Assembly (NCBI GenBank): GCA_964410065.1
Contig: CAYPFO010000062.1
Coordinates: 1-20,404, forward strand
Reading direction: 5' to 3'
Origin: Serpens sp964410065
GTDB taxonomy: Bacteria > Pseudomonadota > Gammaproteobacteria > Pseudomonadales > Pseudomonadaceae
DNA length: 20,404 bases
Position 1 is the first letter of the stretch, and every line of letters starts with the position of its first letter. Of the stretch, positions 5,733-13,429 are shown piece by piece. Both the position numbers and the translations under genes were made by a program. The notes below the pieces were generated by a model. It made no database searches and was not told the DNA's origin. It was given only the letters and a program-made list of their open reading frames with translations.

Positions 5733-7651
5733 GGTTGCTCCCAGGTTAGTGCGAACAGCGACTCTGCGGGAACCTCGAACTGCCAGGCGCCTGACACGCA
5801 GTTCACCGCTCCCGGCACAACAGGAATAGCGCTGAACAGATTCAGGCGGGGTGGATCGAGTCCGGAACAGGTCACATTGGGATGGGTGAAGCGTACCCGC
5901 TGCAGGCGATCGACCTTGTTGACGCCCAGCAGATTGAGTTGCTTGTCAGAACGGCTGGCCAATGCATCGACTTCAAACGCATCGTTATCCAGCAGCAGGA
6001 CGTCGTCGCCCCAATAGCGCTGCATGAAATTCATCGCGTGGCCCACCGGCCGGAGGCTGTAGTTCCCGGTAGCATCAAGGCGCAGCATGCCTTTGAAATG
6101 CCCGTCGTCATCGGCCAGCAGGAACCAGTTGAGCATGTCCAGCAAACCATCCGCAGAAGACTGTATGGCCACGGATGCCCACCAAAGCGCAGCGAACTGC
6201 GTGTCCTGCTCGTAATGACTGATGGTGTTGCCGCTGGACAGGTTGGTCTGATCGATCAGCAGCGCCTTTCGGGGCCGACCCTGTTCGTCGAGACCCACCA
6301 GGTCGGCCGCCTGACGCACGCTGTAGCGATACCAATCCGTGGCCCGCAGGTCGCGAACCATCCATTCGTGCCAGGCCAACGCGTCGATCAGTGGCTCGTG
6401 TTCGTCCAGCAGACGTTTTGCCCAGTCGATACCGCGCCGGTTGCGGGAGTCGGTCATGGTCGGCCCATTGACCAGTCGCGAAGAAGCCGGAATGGCGATG
6501 CGGATGCCGGCAGCGTGGGCGTCAGGGTGGGCGCGTACCCGTTCGGCCATTGCACGGAAATAATCGGCGAAGCGGGAGTAGCTGGAATAGTTGAGGTTGG
6601 GCTCGTCGGCCATGGACAGGAAATGGGTGCCGCCGGCGCCCAGGCGCGACGTGCTGTCCAGCCAGGCTTGCAGGCCCGCGCGACTGGTGGCATCAAAATC
6701 CAGGTCGGCCACCCGCCCGGTCTTCGCCAGCAAGGTTATGTCATTGGCAATGCCATATTTATGCCGGAACAGGGGGCGAAAACGTTGCTCATGCTGTGGA
6801 TTGCGGGCCATGACATTGACGAAGCTGTAATGGCCGGCTGCTTGAGGGCGCAGAGTGCCGAGCAATGTAGCGTCTTCCGGCAGGCTGTAAGGCAGCGCTA
6901 CACCGAGCTTCGCGGTAGGTCCGAGCACTTTGTTGTGCAGGGCCAAACCTACCCGGCCCGGTGGCTGGCTGGGCTGGTACAGATGCTCCGGGCGCTGGGC
7001 AAACAGATTGTCGGTGCCATCCAGCCAGAAGGCGGCCTTGCCTTTGCCCAGCAAACGCAAGCGCCAGATCTGCTCCTGCGTCGAGACCGGCAGGTTGACC
7101 AGGTCGCTGCGCGGGTACAAGGCATGGCGCTGCAATTGCAAGTGCACCTGGTGCTTGTCACTTAGCCGCTCCGCAGTCAGGGCGTGGACACCACCGTGAT
7201 GCTTGCCGCCCAACTGGACGCTAACCCCGGCGGGGACGCGAAAATACAGCGTCTGGTCGCGGCCGGCCTCCATGCTGAAATGGGTTTTGACCGGTTCGAA
7301 CAGCGAGGCGGTTTTATCGCCATGCCTGATCTGGTAAAGCCGGAAGCTGTAGCCGGGGATTTCCAGGCGGTAGCCGCTACTGGCGGTATGCAGCGGCCAT
7401 CGACGCGTACCGCGCTGCTCGTGGGCAGGAATATCGAAACGTTGCAGCAGCTTGCCTGTGCTGTCTTGCAAGTACAGACGCTCCTCGTTGCCATCGGCCT
7501 GCCATGCCGGCTCCCAGGCGATCTGCAAGGGCTCGTCGGCAGCAGGCTTCAGGTGCAGCGCGCCGTCCCGAATGCCCGACCATTCCAGGCCATGGGCGAG
7601 TGGTTGCAGGCCGACGACTAACAGCCAGGTTAGAGCCCATCGGCTTCGCAT
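5729..7651 (-). CDS. Secreted glycoside-hydrolase-like protein (clan GH-A / GH39-like barrel)
   Basis: A 640-residue protein with a Sec signal peptide (MRSRWALTWLLVVGLQPLAH, cleavage probably after AHG at 19-21), so it acts in the periplasm or outside. Residues about 30-250 look like a beta-rich N-terminal module. Residues about 260-550 look like a (beta/alpha)8 barrel: the strand-4 motif FLSMADEPN (344-352) gives a candidate acid/base Glu350, and KALLIDQTN (462-470) sits where the nucleophile strand is expected. A C-terminal beta module ends the protein. EPS loci often carry such a hydrolase; PslG of the Psl locus is a GH39 example. At the nucleophile site I see Asp467 or Gln468, not Glu, so activity is uncertain. 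The start has GGAGG 5 bp upstream, and the gene overlaps the flippase end by 22 bp. Confidence 0.75.
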   Translation of the reverse strand: MRSRWALTWLLVVGLQPLAHGLEWSGIRDGALHLKPAADEPLQIAWEPAWQADGNEERLYLQDSTGKLLQRFDIPAHEQRGTRRWPLHTASSGYRLEIPGYSFRLYQIRHGDKTASLFEPVKTHFSMEAGRDQTLYFRVPAGVSVQLGGKHHGGVHALTAERLSDKHQVHLQLQRHALYPRSDLVNLPVSTQEQIWRLRLLGKGKAAFWLDGTDNLFAQRPEHLYQPSQPPGRVGLALHNKVLGPTAKLGVALPYSLPEDATLLGTLRPQAAGHYSFVNVMARNPQHEQRFRPLFRHKYGIANDITLLAKTGRVADLDFDATSRAGLQAWLDSTSRLGAGGTHFLSMADEPNLNYSSYSRFADYFRAMAERVRAHPDAHAAGIRIAIPASSRLVNGPTMTDSRNRRGIDWAKRLLDEHEPLIDALAWHEWMVRDLRATDWYRYSVRQAADLVGLDEQGRPRKALLIDQTNLSSGNTISHYEQDTQFAALWWASVAIQSSADGLLDMLNWFLLADDDGHFKGMLRLDATGNYSLRPVGHAMNFMQRYWGDDVLLLDNDAFEVDALASRSDKQLNLLGVNKVDRLQRVRFTHPNVTCSGLDPPRLNLFSAIPVVPGAVNCVSGAWQFEVPAESLFALTWEQP

Positions 7652-8952
7652 ACCGGCCTCCGACGCAGGTGGTTGAACAGGAAACGCAGATCACTGGGCA
7701 GGATCAGCAAGGTATTGGTAACGGCCACACCACTGAGTCGGCAATACAGAAACAGCATGCCCAGGGTCAGCAGGCTATAGGCCAACGAGGAGGCATAGGC
7801 CGCGCCGACGATGCCCCAGTGAGGAATCAGGAAGAACGTCAAGCTCAGGTTGATTGCCGCAGCTACGCCTGCCATCACTGACAGGGCGCCGGGGCGCTGT
7901 TTGCCGAGCAGGTCGAGGTGCAGGATGCTGGCGTAGCACAAACTGAAAATGCCCGGTAGCAAGGCCACCAGCGCTGGATAGGCGGGCTGGTAGGCATTGC
8001 CGAACAGCAACACGATCAGCCATTCGCCAATCACCGCCATGCTCAGGCAGGCGCCGAGCATGGCGGTTCCGGTCAGGCGCAGGGCCAGTGGGGTCAGCTC
8101 ATCGATGCCTTCACCCTGCTGCAACAGGCGTTTCATCAGCGGTGTGGTGACCGCCTCGGGGACAATGATCAATAACTCGGCTGCAGCGCTGGCCATGGCG
8201 TAATAACCCAGCGCCTCACTGTCGAGCAACAAGCCGATCAGCAGATAATCCGAGCGCATGAGAATCTGCTGAAACAGGATGTCCGGATGGCTTTTGCTGC
8301 CGAATTGCCACATTTCGCTGCGGGTGTCACGGTCCCAGCGCAGACGAATAGTGTGGTAACGGCCCAGCAGGCACAGACCGACGATCGCCACCAGCAGCAG
8401 GCCGCCGATCCAACTGATCAACGCCGCTTCCAGGGCGAAGCGTTGCCACATCAGGAACAAGCCTAGAAACAGCAACAGCGGGACCAGCGACTCGATCAGG
8501 CGCAGGCTGTTGAACGCACCGACCTTGCCATCGGCATTGTGCAGATTGAGCAGGGCGCTCTTCATCACGAACAACGGCACCACCAAGAGCAACAGCCAGG
8601 CGAGTGAGCCCAATTCCTGGGTGATCTCCAGACTTTGCCCGAACTGCTGCAACAGGAGGACGCCCAAGCAGGTGGCCGCGGCTGAGAATAGACAGCCGTA
8701 GATCAATACCTGGGTCAGTAGCGCGCCCATGGGCCGCTGCTGGGCTGACTGATAACTCAGCGCGGTATTCAGGCCGCCGCTGGTGGCGGCGCTGATCATT
8801 TCCGGCATGGCGCTGAGCAGTGCGAACAGTCCGCGGTCCGCGGGACCCAGGATGCGAGCTAGCAGGACGTTGCGCATCAGGCGCAGGACCAGCATCGCCA
8901 GGCTGGTACCCACGCTTTGCAGCATGTGGCGAATAAAACGCGAGCGGCTCAT
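7630..8952 (-). CDS. Wzx-type oligosaccharide flippase (MOP superfamily)
   Basis: A 440-residue integral membrane protein with about 12 hydrophobic segments spread over its full length, typical of the polysaccharide-specific MOP transporters that flip undecaprenyl-linked repeat units to the periplasmic face. The N-terminus shows the family pattern: a basic start, then GTSLAMLVLRLMRNVLLARI followed by LGPADRGLFALLSAMPEM. The later MRSDYLLIGLLLDSEALGYY also fits the family. The ATG at 8952 overlaps the stop of the deacetylase gene (ATGA, 8949-8952). Together with a polymerase and an initiating transferase in the same operon, it supports a Wzx/Wzy-dependent rather than an ABC or synthase pathway. 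The substrate cannot be inferred because sequence divergence in this family is high. Confidence 0.88.
   Translation of the reverse strand: MSRSRFIRHMLQSVGTSLAMLVLRLMRNVLLARILGPADRGLFALLSAMPEMISAATSGGLNTALSYQSAQQRPMGALLTQVLIYGCLFSAAATCLGVLLLQQFGQSLEITQELGSLAWLLLLVVPLFVMKSALLNLHNADGKVGAFNSLRLIESLVPLLLFLGLFLMWQRFALEAALISWIGGLLLVAIVGLCLLGRYHTIRLRWDRDTRSEMWQFGSKSHPDILFQQILMRSDYLLIGLLLDSEALGYYAMASAAAELLIIVPEAVTTPLMKRLLQQGEGIDELTPLALRLTGTAMLGACLSMAVIGEWLIVLLFGNAYQPAYPALVALLPGIFSLCYASILHLDLLGKQRPGALSVMAGVAAAINLSLTFFLIPHWGIVGAAYASSLAYSLLTLGMLFLYCRLSGVAVTNTLLILPSDLRFLFNHLRRRPVCEADGL
7657..7661 (-). promoter_or_regulatory. Strong ribosome binding site inside the flippase 3' end
   Basis: GGAGG on the minus strand lies 5 bp before the ATG at 7651, within the coding end of the flippase gene. 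It supports this start and the 22-bp gene overlap. Confidence 0.7.
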
Positions 8953-9956
8953 TGGCGACCACTCGACAGCATGCGCCAGGCCAGCAGCTCCGGACGTTGC
9001 GCCGTACGCTGGCTGACGCCGATACGCGGCAAGGCCAGGTTATCGCCTCGGCCGCGGAACAGGCCGGGTCGGGTGCTCAGGGCGTGACGGTATTCATGAT
9101 GGCGGGCCAGCTGTCGGCGAACCTGTTCGTCATGGTCACCATTGGGGTAGCAATACACTGGCAGCGGGCGGCGGCAACGTTGCCGCAACATGCGGCTGCT
9201 GTCCTGCAGTTCACGTTCCAACTGGGCGTGATCTAGCCCGGTCAGAATGGCATGGCTGGCACCGTGGGGGCCAAAGCGAATCAGCCCGGAATCCTCCAGT
9301 TCACGTACCTGTTGCCAGTCGAGGGCCTGGGGTTCGAGGCTGTCGGGGCACTGGTCCGCCAAGGCCTGCAACAGTCCGGCCGGCTGTTGCTTGAGGCATT
9401 GCAGATACTGCGCCAGCAGCAGGCTGCGCCGATATTGATCGGGCTGCGCAAAAAGGGCGGCCGGTGCTTCGGCTCCGGCTTCACGCAGTTGTGCGCATAG
9501 TGTGTTGCGTGCGGTTGGGCCGTATGTGCCCCATAAGGTTTCGCCGATGCTTTCCCACCAGAAGGCGCGTTGGCTGCCAATGAAATCGGTGGACAGAAAA
9601 ATACTGGCCGGCATCTGGTAGCGCTGCAGCAGGGGAAAGGCGTGGGTAGCGTTGTCGCGCCAGCCATCATCGAAGGTTAGCGCCACGCGCAGCCGCCCGG
9701 ATGGCGGCGCGGCGTTGGGATCGAGCAACTCCATCAGTGGCACGCAGTCGAAATGACGGCGCAGCCAGCGCAGCAGCCGTTCAAACGCGGCGCTGCCCAG
9801 GCAGAGTTCGTTGCGATGCGGCAGGGCGGCGGCCCGGTCATCGGCAATAACCCGATGCAACATGAGAATCACACCTTCAGCATGAAGGCGTTGTGGCAGG
9901 GGAGCATGCAAATAAAGCCAGCCAGCACCTGCCTTTAAGGCCTGTCTCAGTTTCAT
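8949..9956 (-). CDS. Polysaccharide deacetylase (NodB homology domain, CE4 type)
   Basis: A 335-residue protein with the NodB/CE4 motifs: TFDDG at 94-98 (catalytic Asp96, metal Asp97), HGASH at 231-235 (metal His231 and His235), YCYPNG at 268-273 and LPRIGV late in the protein. CE4 enzymes remove N-acetyl (sometimes O-acetyl) groups using a divalent metal. The insert of about 130 residues between the first two motifs is longer than in a minimal CE4 domain, but occurs in EPS-associated members. The N-terminus (KLRQALKAGAGWLYLHAPLP) is mildly hydrophobic and not a clear signal peptide, so a cytoplasmic or membrane-associated site is likely. The ATG at 9956 follows AAGGGTG, and a 9-bp gap separates it from the upstream glycosyltransferase. 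Suggests the polymer contains an N-acetylated sugar. Confidence 0.88.
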   Translation of the reverse strand: MKLRQALKAGAGWLYLHAPLPQRLHAEGVILMLHRVIADDRAAALPHRNELCLGSAAFERLLRWLRRHFDCVPLMELLDPNAAPPSGRLRVALTFDDGWRDNATHAFPLLQRYQMPASIFLSTDFIGSQRAFWWESIGETLWGTYGPTARNTLCAQLREAGAEAPAALFAQPDQYRRSLLLAQYLQCLKQQPAGLLQALADQCPDSLEPQALDWQQVRELEDSGLIRFGPHGASHAILTGLDHAQLERELQDSSRMLRQRCRRPLPVYCYPNGDHDEQVRRQLARHHEYRHALSTRPGLFRGRGDNLALPRIGVSQRTAQRPELLAWRMLSSGRQ

Positions 9957-9965
9957 TTTGCACCC

Positions 9966-11102
9966 TTAGCGATTCTGTTGTGGATTCCACAGGCTGTAGC
10001 GCTGCCCGCGCAGGAATTGCCAAAGCCCAAGGCTCATGCCGGCCAGGGTGACTAGTAGAAAGGCGGCCAGGCGAAAAGGTTTGGGCAGGCGGCGTTGACG
10101 ATCCAGCAAACCGGCCAGGGCAACCAGGTAGGCGCTGAGTTGGGCAACCAGGGAAAACTGATAGAAGGTTCCCTCCGACCACAGCCAGACGTTGCTGAGC
10201 AACAGTGGAATCAGCAGTAGCGGGGCCAGACGGCGGATCAGCTTGTGACTGATCAAGGCCAGTGCATAGCTGCCGTAGCGCAGGGGATTGAGGAGTTCGC
10301 GACGTTGCGCCAGGCTTTGCAAACCGCCCACGGTGACCCGCAGCCGACGGCGGAACTGCTTGTCGGCCTCGTCCACCCCTTGATCGAGAACCTGGGCGGT
10401 GTCCACGAAAACAATGCGCTGGCCCGCCACGGCCGCACTGGTGCTGATGTAAAAATCGTCCGTGACGTCTGCCGGAATGGTTTGAAACAACGAGCGGCGC
10501 AGAGCAAGCAGGGCACCATCTGCCGAAACCAGGCAGCCGGCACGGCTTTCCGCACGGCGTAGCCAGGATTCGTAACGACGGTAAAGTTGATCACCGAGAC
10601 CAAGGTGGGCGCCGCTGTGGGGAATATCGATGTGCCCGCCCGCCGCGCCAACCCGAGGGTCGGAGAAGGCTCGCAGCAGTTCGCGCAGACAGTCTTTGGC
10701 CCAGCGGTTATCGGCATCGGTGAATACCAGGATGTCACCGCGGGCAACCGCCGCGGCTTCATTGAGGGCATGGGCCTTGCCGCGACGGGGCAGGTCGAGG
10801 ATCTGGATACGAGGATCGGCGAGGGACTGTGCCTCGGCCACCGTGCCATCTGATGAGCCATCACTGGCCACGATGATATGCAACTGCTCGGACGGGTAAT
10901 CCTGATGCAGCAGGGTCTGTAGTTTTGCGCCTATGTGCTCGGCTTCATTATGTGCGGCGATGATGATGCTTACGCTCGGTGACTGTTCGGCCTGGCGCAA
11001 AGGGGCCGGCTTGAGCTGGGCAATCAGGCCGATCAGCAGTGGATAACCCAGATAGGCATAGACGGGCAGCAACAGGCACAACCAGAAAACGAATTCAGCC
11101 AC
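9966..11102 (-). CDS. Membrane-bound family 2 glycosyltransferase, GTG start
   Basis: A 378-residue GT-A fold glycosyltransferase resembling the processive-type family 2 enzymes. An N-terminal membrane segment (residues about 4-30) is followed by the catalytic domain: SIIIAAHNEAEHIG (45-58), Asp81 in ASDGSSDGT, the metal-binding DAD at 129-131, the catalytic VTDD (213-216) and QFRRR (249-253) at the place of the usual QxxRW motif, with Trp replaced by Arg. Three to four more membrane segments fill residues about 290-362. The start is GTG at 11102, supported by GGAGG 7 bp upstream; the upstream in-frame ATG at 11153 is rejected. It overlaps the preceding glycosyltransferase by 8 bp. Likely adds one sugar to the lipid-linked repeat; donor and acceptor unknown. 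Confidence 0.88.
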   Translation of the reverse strand: MAEFVFWLCLLLPVYAYLGYPLLIGLIAQLKPAPLRQAEQSPSVSIIIAAHNEAEHIGAKLQTLLHQDYPSEQLHIIVASDGSSDGTVAEAQSLADPRIQILDLPRRGKAHALNEAAAVARGDILVFTDADNRWAKDCLRELLRAFSDPRVGAAGGHIDIPHSGAHLGLGDQLYRRYESWLRRAESRAGCLVSADGALLALRRSLFQTIPADVTDDFYISTSAAVAGQRIVFVDTAQVLDQGVDEADKQFRRRLRVTVGGLQSLAQRRELLNPLRYGSYALALISHKLIRRLAPLLLIPLLLSNVWLWSEGTFYQFSLVAQLSAYLVALAGLLDRQRRLPKPFRLAAFLLVTLAGMSLGLWQFLRGQRYSLWNPQQNR

Positions 11103-12060
11103 GAGCGGGCCTCCGTGGAGTGAAATTGAACAGACCGAACAGCAGACCGGCACCGGTCACATGCAGGCGCAGCCAGTGCAGAAACCAGAGTTGGGCGGTC
11201 AGCTTTGGCGTAAAGCGGCGATGAGTTTCGCGCAGCGCAAGGCCCAGAGCGGGTGCCAGGCTGAGTACGAACAAGGCGAAGGCGGCAGGCCACTTTTGCT
11301 GAACCAGGGCGAGCAGGGCCAGCAGGTCGAGTAACCAGATCCCGCTCGCCAGCAAAGGGAAACGCAGCAAACGCAGGCTCAGCCCATTTTTGCGCAGCAG
11401 TTGGACATGGCTGCACTGGCGCCATAGTTCCTTGCCCAGCCATTCGCTCCAACTGCCCTCGAAACCCCAGTTCCAGACAGTCGGCTGCGGCAAGCTGAGC
11501 AGGCGTGCACCCGCTTGGCCAAGCCGCAGGCTGAGATCCTTGTCCTCGCCCGTGCGCAGGTTTTCGTCAAACCCGCCGACGCGCTCGAACCAAGTGCGCG
11601 GCATGCACAGATTGGCGGTGGGCAGCCAGTCACGCAGACCAGCCTGTTCACGGGCGGTCCCGACGCGTTGCAGCCAGGCGCGGGCATACCAGGGGGCCTG
11701 CGGCGGTGGCAGGTGCACCAGGCCGAGCACTTCGGCACGGTTCTGGTTTTGCACGTACCGCCAAGTTTCCAGCCATTCTTCGGGTACCTGCATGTCGGCA
11801 TCGAGAAACGCCAGCCATTCCCCCTGGGCCTGAGCTGCGCCCCGATTGCGCAGGGCGCCGATGCTGATGCCGGGACAGTCCAGCACTCGTGCGCCCTGTT
11901 CGCGGGCGATCTGCGGGCCGGCATCGGTAGAGCCGTTGTCCGGCACGATGATTTCCCAGTCGCAGCCTGCGCGCCGCGCCGCGCGCCGCACCGACTCCAG
12001 GGTGCGACCGATATGGCGTGCCTCGTTGTACATGGGAATGATCACGCTGATACGGGTCAT
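11095..12060 (-). CDS. Family 2 glycosyltransferase
   Basis: A 321-residue GT-A glycosyltransferase. The N-terminal nucleotide-sugar domain shows ISVIIPMYNEARHIGRTLES (4-23), Asp41 in VPDNGSTD, the metal-binding DAD at 87-89 (WLAFLDADMQVPEEW) and GGFDENLRTGEDKDLSLRL (162-180), where the Glu-Asp pair is the usual catalytic site. Two or three hydrophobic segments after residue about 232 suggest a membrane anchor at the C-terminus. The ATG at 12060 has GGAG 7 bp upstream and overlaps the TGA of the polymerase gene (ATGA, 12057-12060). The frame is open upstream to 12132 but without family similarity. It should add one residue of the EPS repeat unit; the sugar cannot be named. Confidence 0.88.
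   Translation of the reverse strand: MTRISVIIPMYNEARHIGRTLESVRRAARRAGCDWEIIVPDNGSTDAGPQIAREQGARVLDCPGISIGALRNRGAAQAQGEWLAFLDADMQVPEEWLETWRYVQNQNRAEVLGLVHLPPPQAPWYARAWLQRVGTAREQAGLRDWLPTANLCMPRTWFERVGGFDENLRTGEDKDLSLRLGQAGARLLSLPQPTVWNWGFEGSWSEWLGKELWRQCSHVQLLRKNGLSLRLLRFPLLASGIWLLDLLALLALVQQKWPAAFALFVLSLAPALGLALRETHRRFTPKLTAQLWFLHWLRLHVTGAGLLFGLFNFTPRRPARG
11110..11114 (-). promoter_or_regulatory. Ribosome binding site deciding the GTG start of the membrane glycosyltransferase
   Basis: GGAGG on the minus strand lies 7 bp before GTG at 11102-11100, inside the end of the preceding gene. No ATG in this frame has a comparable site. Confidence 0.7.
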
Positions 12061-13427
12061 GGGCGCGTCTCCAGGGCCGGTTGCTCTTCGGCCTGCAGGC
12101 GCATGCCGCTGGAAATGGCCAACATGATCCACAGCACTTTGCTATTGGGGATGCTGAGGAACAGCAGGAACAAGGCAATGGCCGCGTAGGACAGACCGAA
12201 AAACGCTGCCAGCTGGGCTTGCCGTTCATCGCCGCGATTCATCCAGATGGCGCGACTGGCCAGATAGTTCTTCAGCCCCAGCACCACCAGGCCTATGAAT
12301 AGCAGGCCCCCCGGCAAGCCGGTTTCACTGAGCATGCCCAGGTAGGTGTTGTGGGCTACGCGGAACAGGTTGGGATCATTGGCACTCAGTGAATAAGCCA
12401 CCGAATAGGAGCGTTCTGCATATTCGAGGGGGAAGGTGCCGGGGCCGGAGCCGAGCAGGGGCGACGTTTTAATGACTTCACTGCCGACCACCACATAGGA
12501 GGAACGTCGTCCCAGAGAAGGGTCCTCAAAGTTGCGAGCACCTTCCTTGAGAATCACCAGCGACTTGACCCGGGTGACGTACTCATCCGGTAAGGCTGCA
12601 AAGAGCAGCGGCAGACCGATGATCAGGCTGAGCAGCACGAAACCGAAATGTCGCGGGTGCAGCCGTTTGCGGTAGTCACGGAAGTGCCAGAGCGTGCCGG
12701 CAATGCACACCAGGACAATAACGGAGCCGGAGCGCGACCCGGTCTTCATCACCCCGAACATGAGAAAACCCAACATGCCGAGCCAGAACAGACGCAGCAA
12801 CCAGCCTCTGGATTGCAAGGCCAGCCAAAACGCCAGGGGGATAGCACCGGTCAACAGCATGGCGAAATAGTTGGGATCCGCGAGCAAACCCATGGAACGA
12901 CCGGTGGTGGCGTCGATATTGTCCAGGGCGATCACGCCGCTGAAGGCCACGGACAGGACCAGCAGCCTGGCCATCCAGAGCAGGTTGAGTTCGCGGTACA
13001 GCAGCAAAGTCAGCCCGAACAGTGACAGGCCGACGATCAGTTGACGCAAGTCATTCAGAGAGACGGGGACGTGGCGACTGAACATCAGGCTCAGCAGGTA
13101 GCACAGCAGAAAGGGCAGCAATAACTTCCACAAGTTGCTGTGCAGACGGTGCTCCGGGAGCTGGCGCAACAGTAGTTGCAGGGCGACCACGCCAATCAGG
13201 GCATAACCCACCAGTTTGGCGCCGGTGATTGCACTGCCCGCAGGGAACAAGCCCTCGACCGGCACCATGGCGAGGAGGCCCAGAATGCCCCAGGACGGGT
13301 ATCTGTAGAGCACACCCAGGGCAATGATGGCGGGTGCTACCAAGGGAGCAAGGTAGGGAAGGGGGCTGGCCAGCAGCAATAGCCCGGCGAGCCCCAGCAT
13401 TAGGAACAGGGGAATGATCAGCGGCAT
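12057..13427 (-). CDS. Wzy-type polymerase (O-antigen ligase/polymerase family)
   Basis: A 456-residue membrane protein with roughly 10-12 hydrophobic segments and one large periplasmic loop, the architecture of Wzy polymerases and WaaL ligases (Wzy_C domain). Diagnostic motifs are KTGSRSGSVIVL (228-239) before the loop and, in the loop, LGSGPGTFPLEYAERS (325-340) and AHNTYLGMLSETGLPG (358-373), where the His-Asn pair is the hallmark of the family. WaaL and Wzy share these motifs; the location among EPS genes favours polymerase. The start at 13427 (MPLIIPLFLMLG) has AGGAG about 7 bp upstream. It lies 2 bp after the stop of the upstream glycosyltransferase gene. An extension to 13451 lacks a ribosome binding site. 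Confidence 0.88.
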   Translation of the reverse strand: MPLIIPLFLMLGLAGLLLLASPLPYLAPLVAPAIIALGVLYRYPSWGILGLLAMVPVEGLFPAGSAITGAKLVGYALIGVVALQLLLRQLPEHRLHSNLWKLLLPFLLCYLLSLMFSRHVPVSLNDLRQLIVGLSLFGLTLLLYRELNLLWMARLLVLSVAFSGVIALDNIDATTGRSMGLLADPNYFAMLLTGAIPLAFWLALQSRGWLLRLFWLGMLGFLMFGVMKTGSRSGSVIVLVCIAGTLWHFRDYRKRLHPRHFGFVLLSLIIGLPLLFAALPDEYVTRVKSLVILKEGARNFEDPSLGRRSSYVVVGSEVIKTSPLLGSGPGTFPLEYAERSYSVAYSLSANDPNLFRVAHNTYLGMLSETGLPGGLLFIGLVVLGLKNYLASRAIWMNRGDERQAQLAAFFGLSYAAIALFLLFLSIPNSKVLWIMLAISSGMRLQAEEQPALETRP

Positions 13428-13429
13428 GG

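Noticed and set aside
5882..7165. 427-codon plus-strand open frame opposite the glycoside-hydrolase-like gene
   Set aside because: The sequence shows no family resemblance, signal or ribosome binding site. Long antisense frames are common in GC-rich coding DNA, and the minus-strand protein has clear domains.
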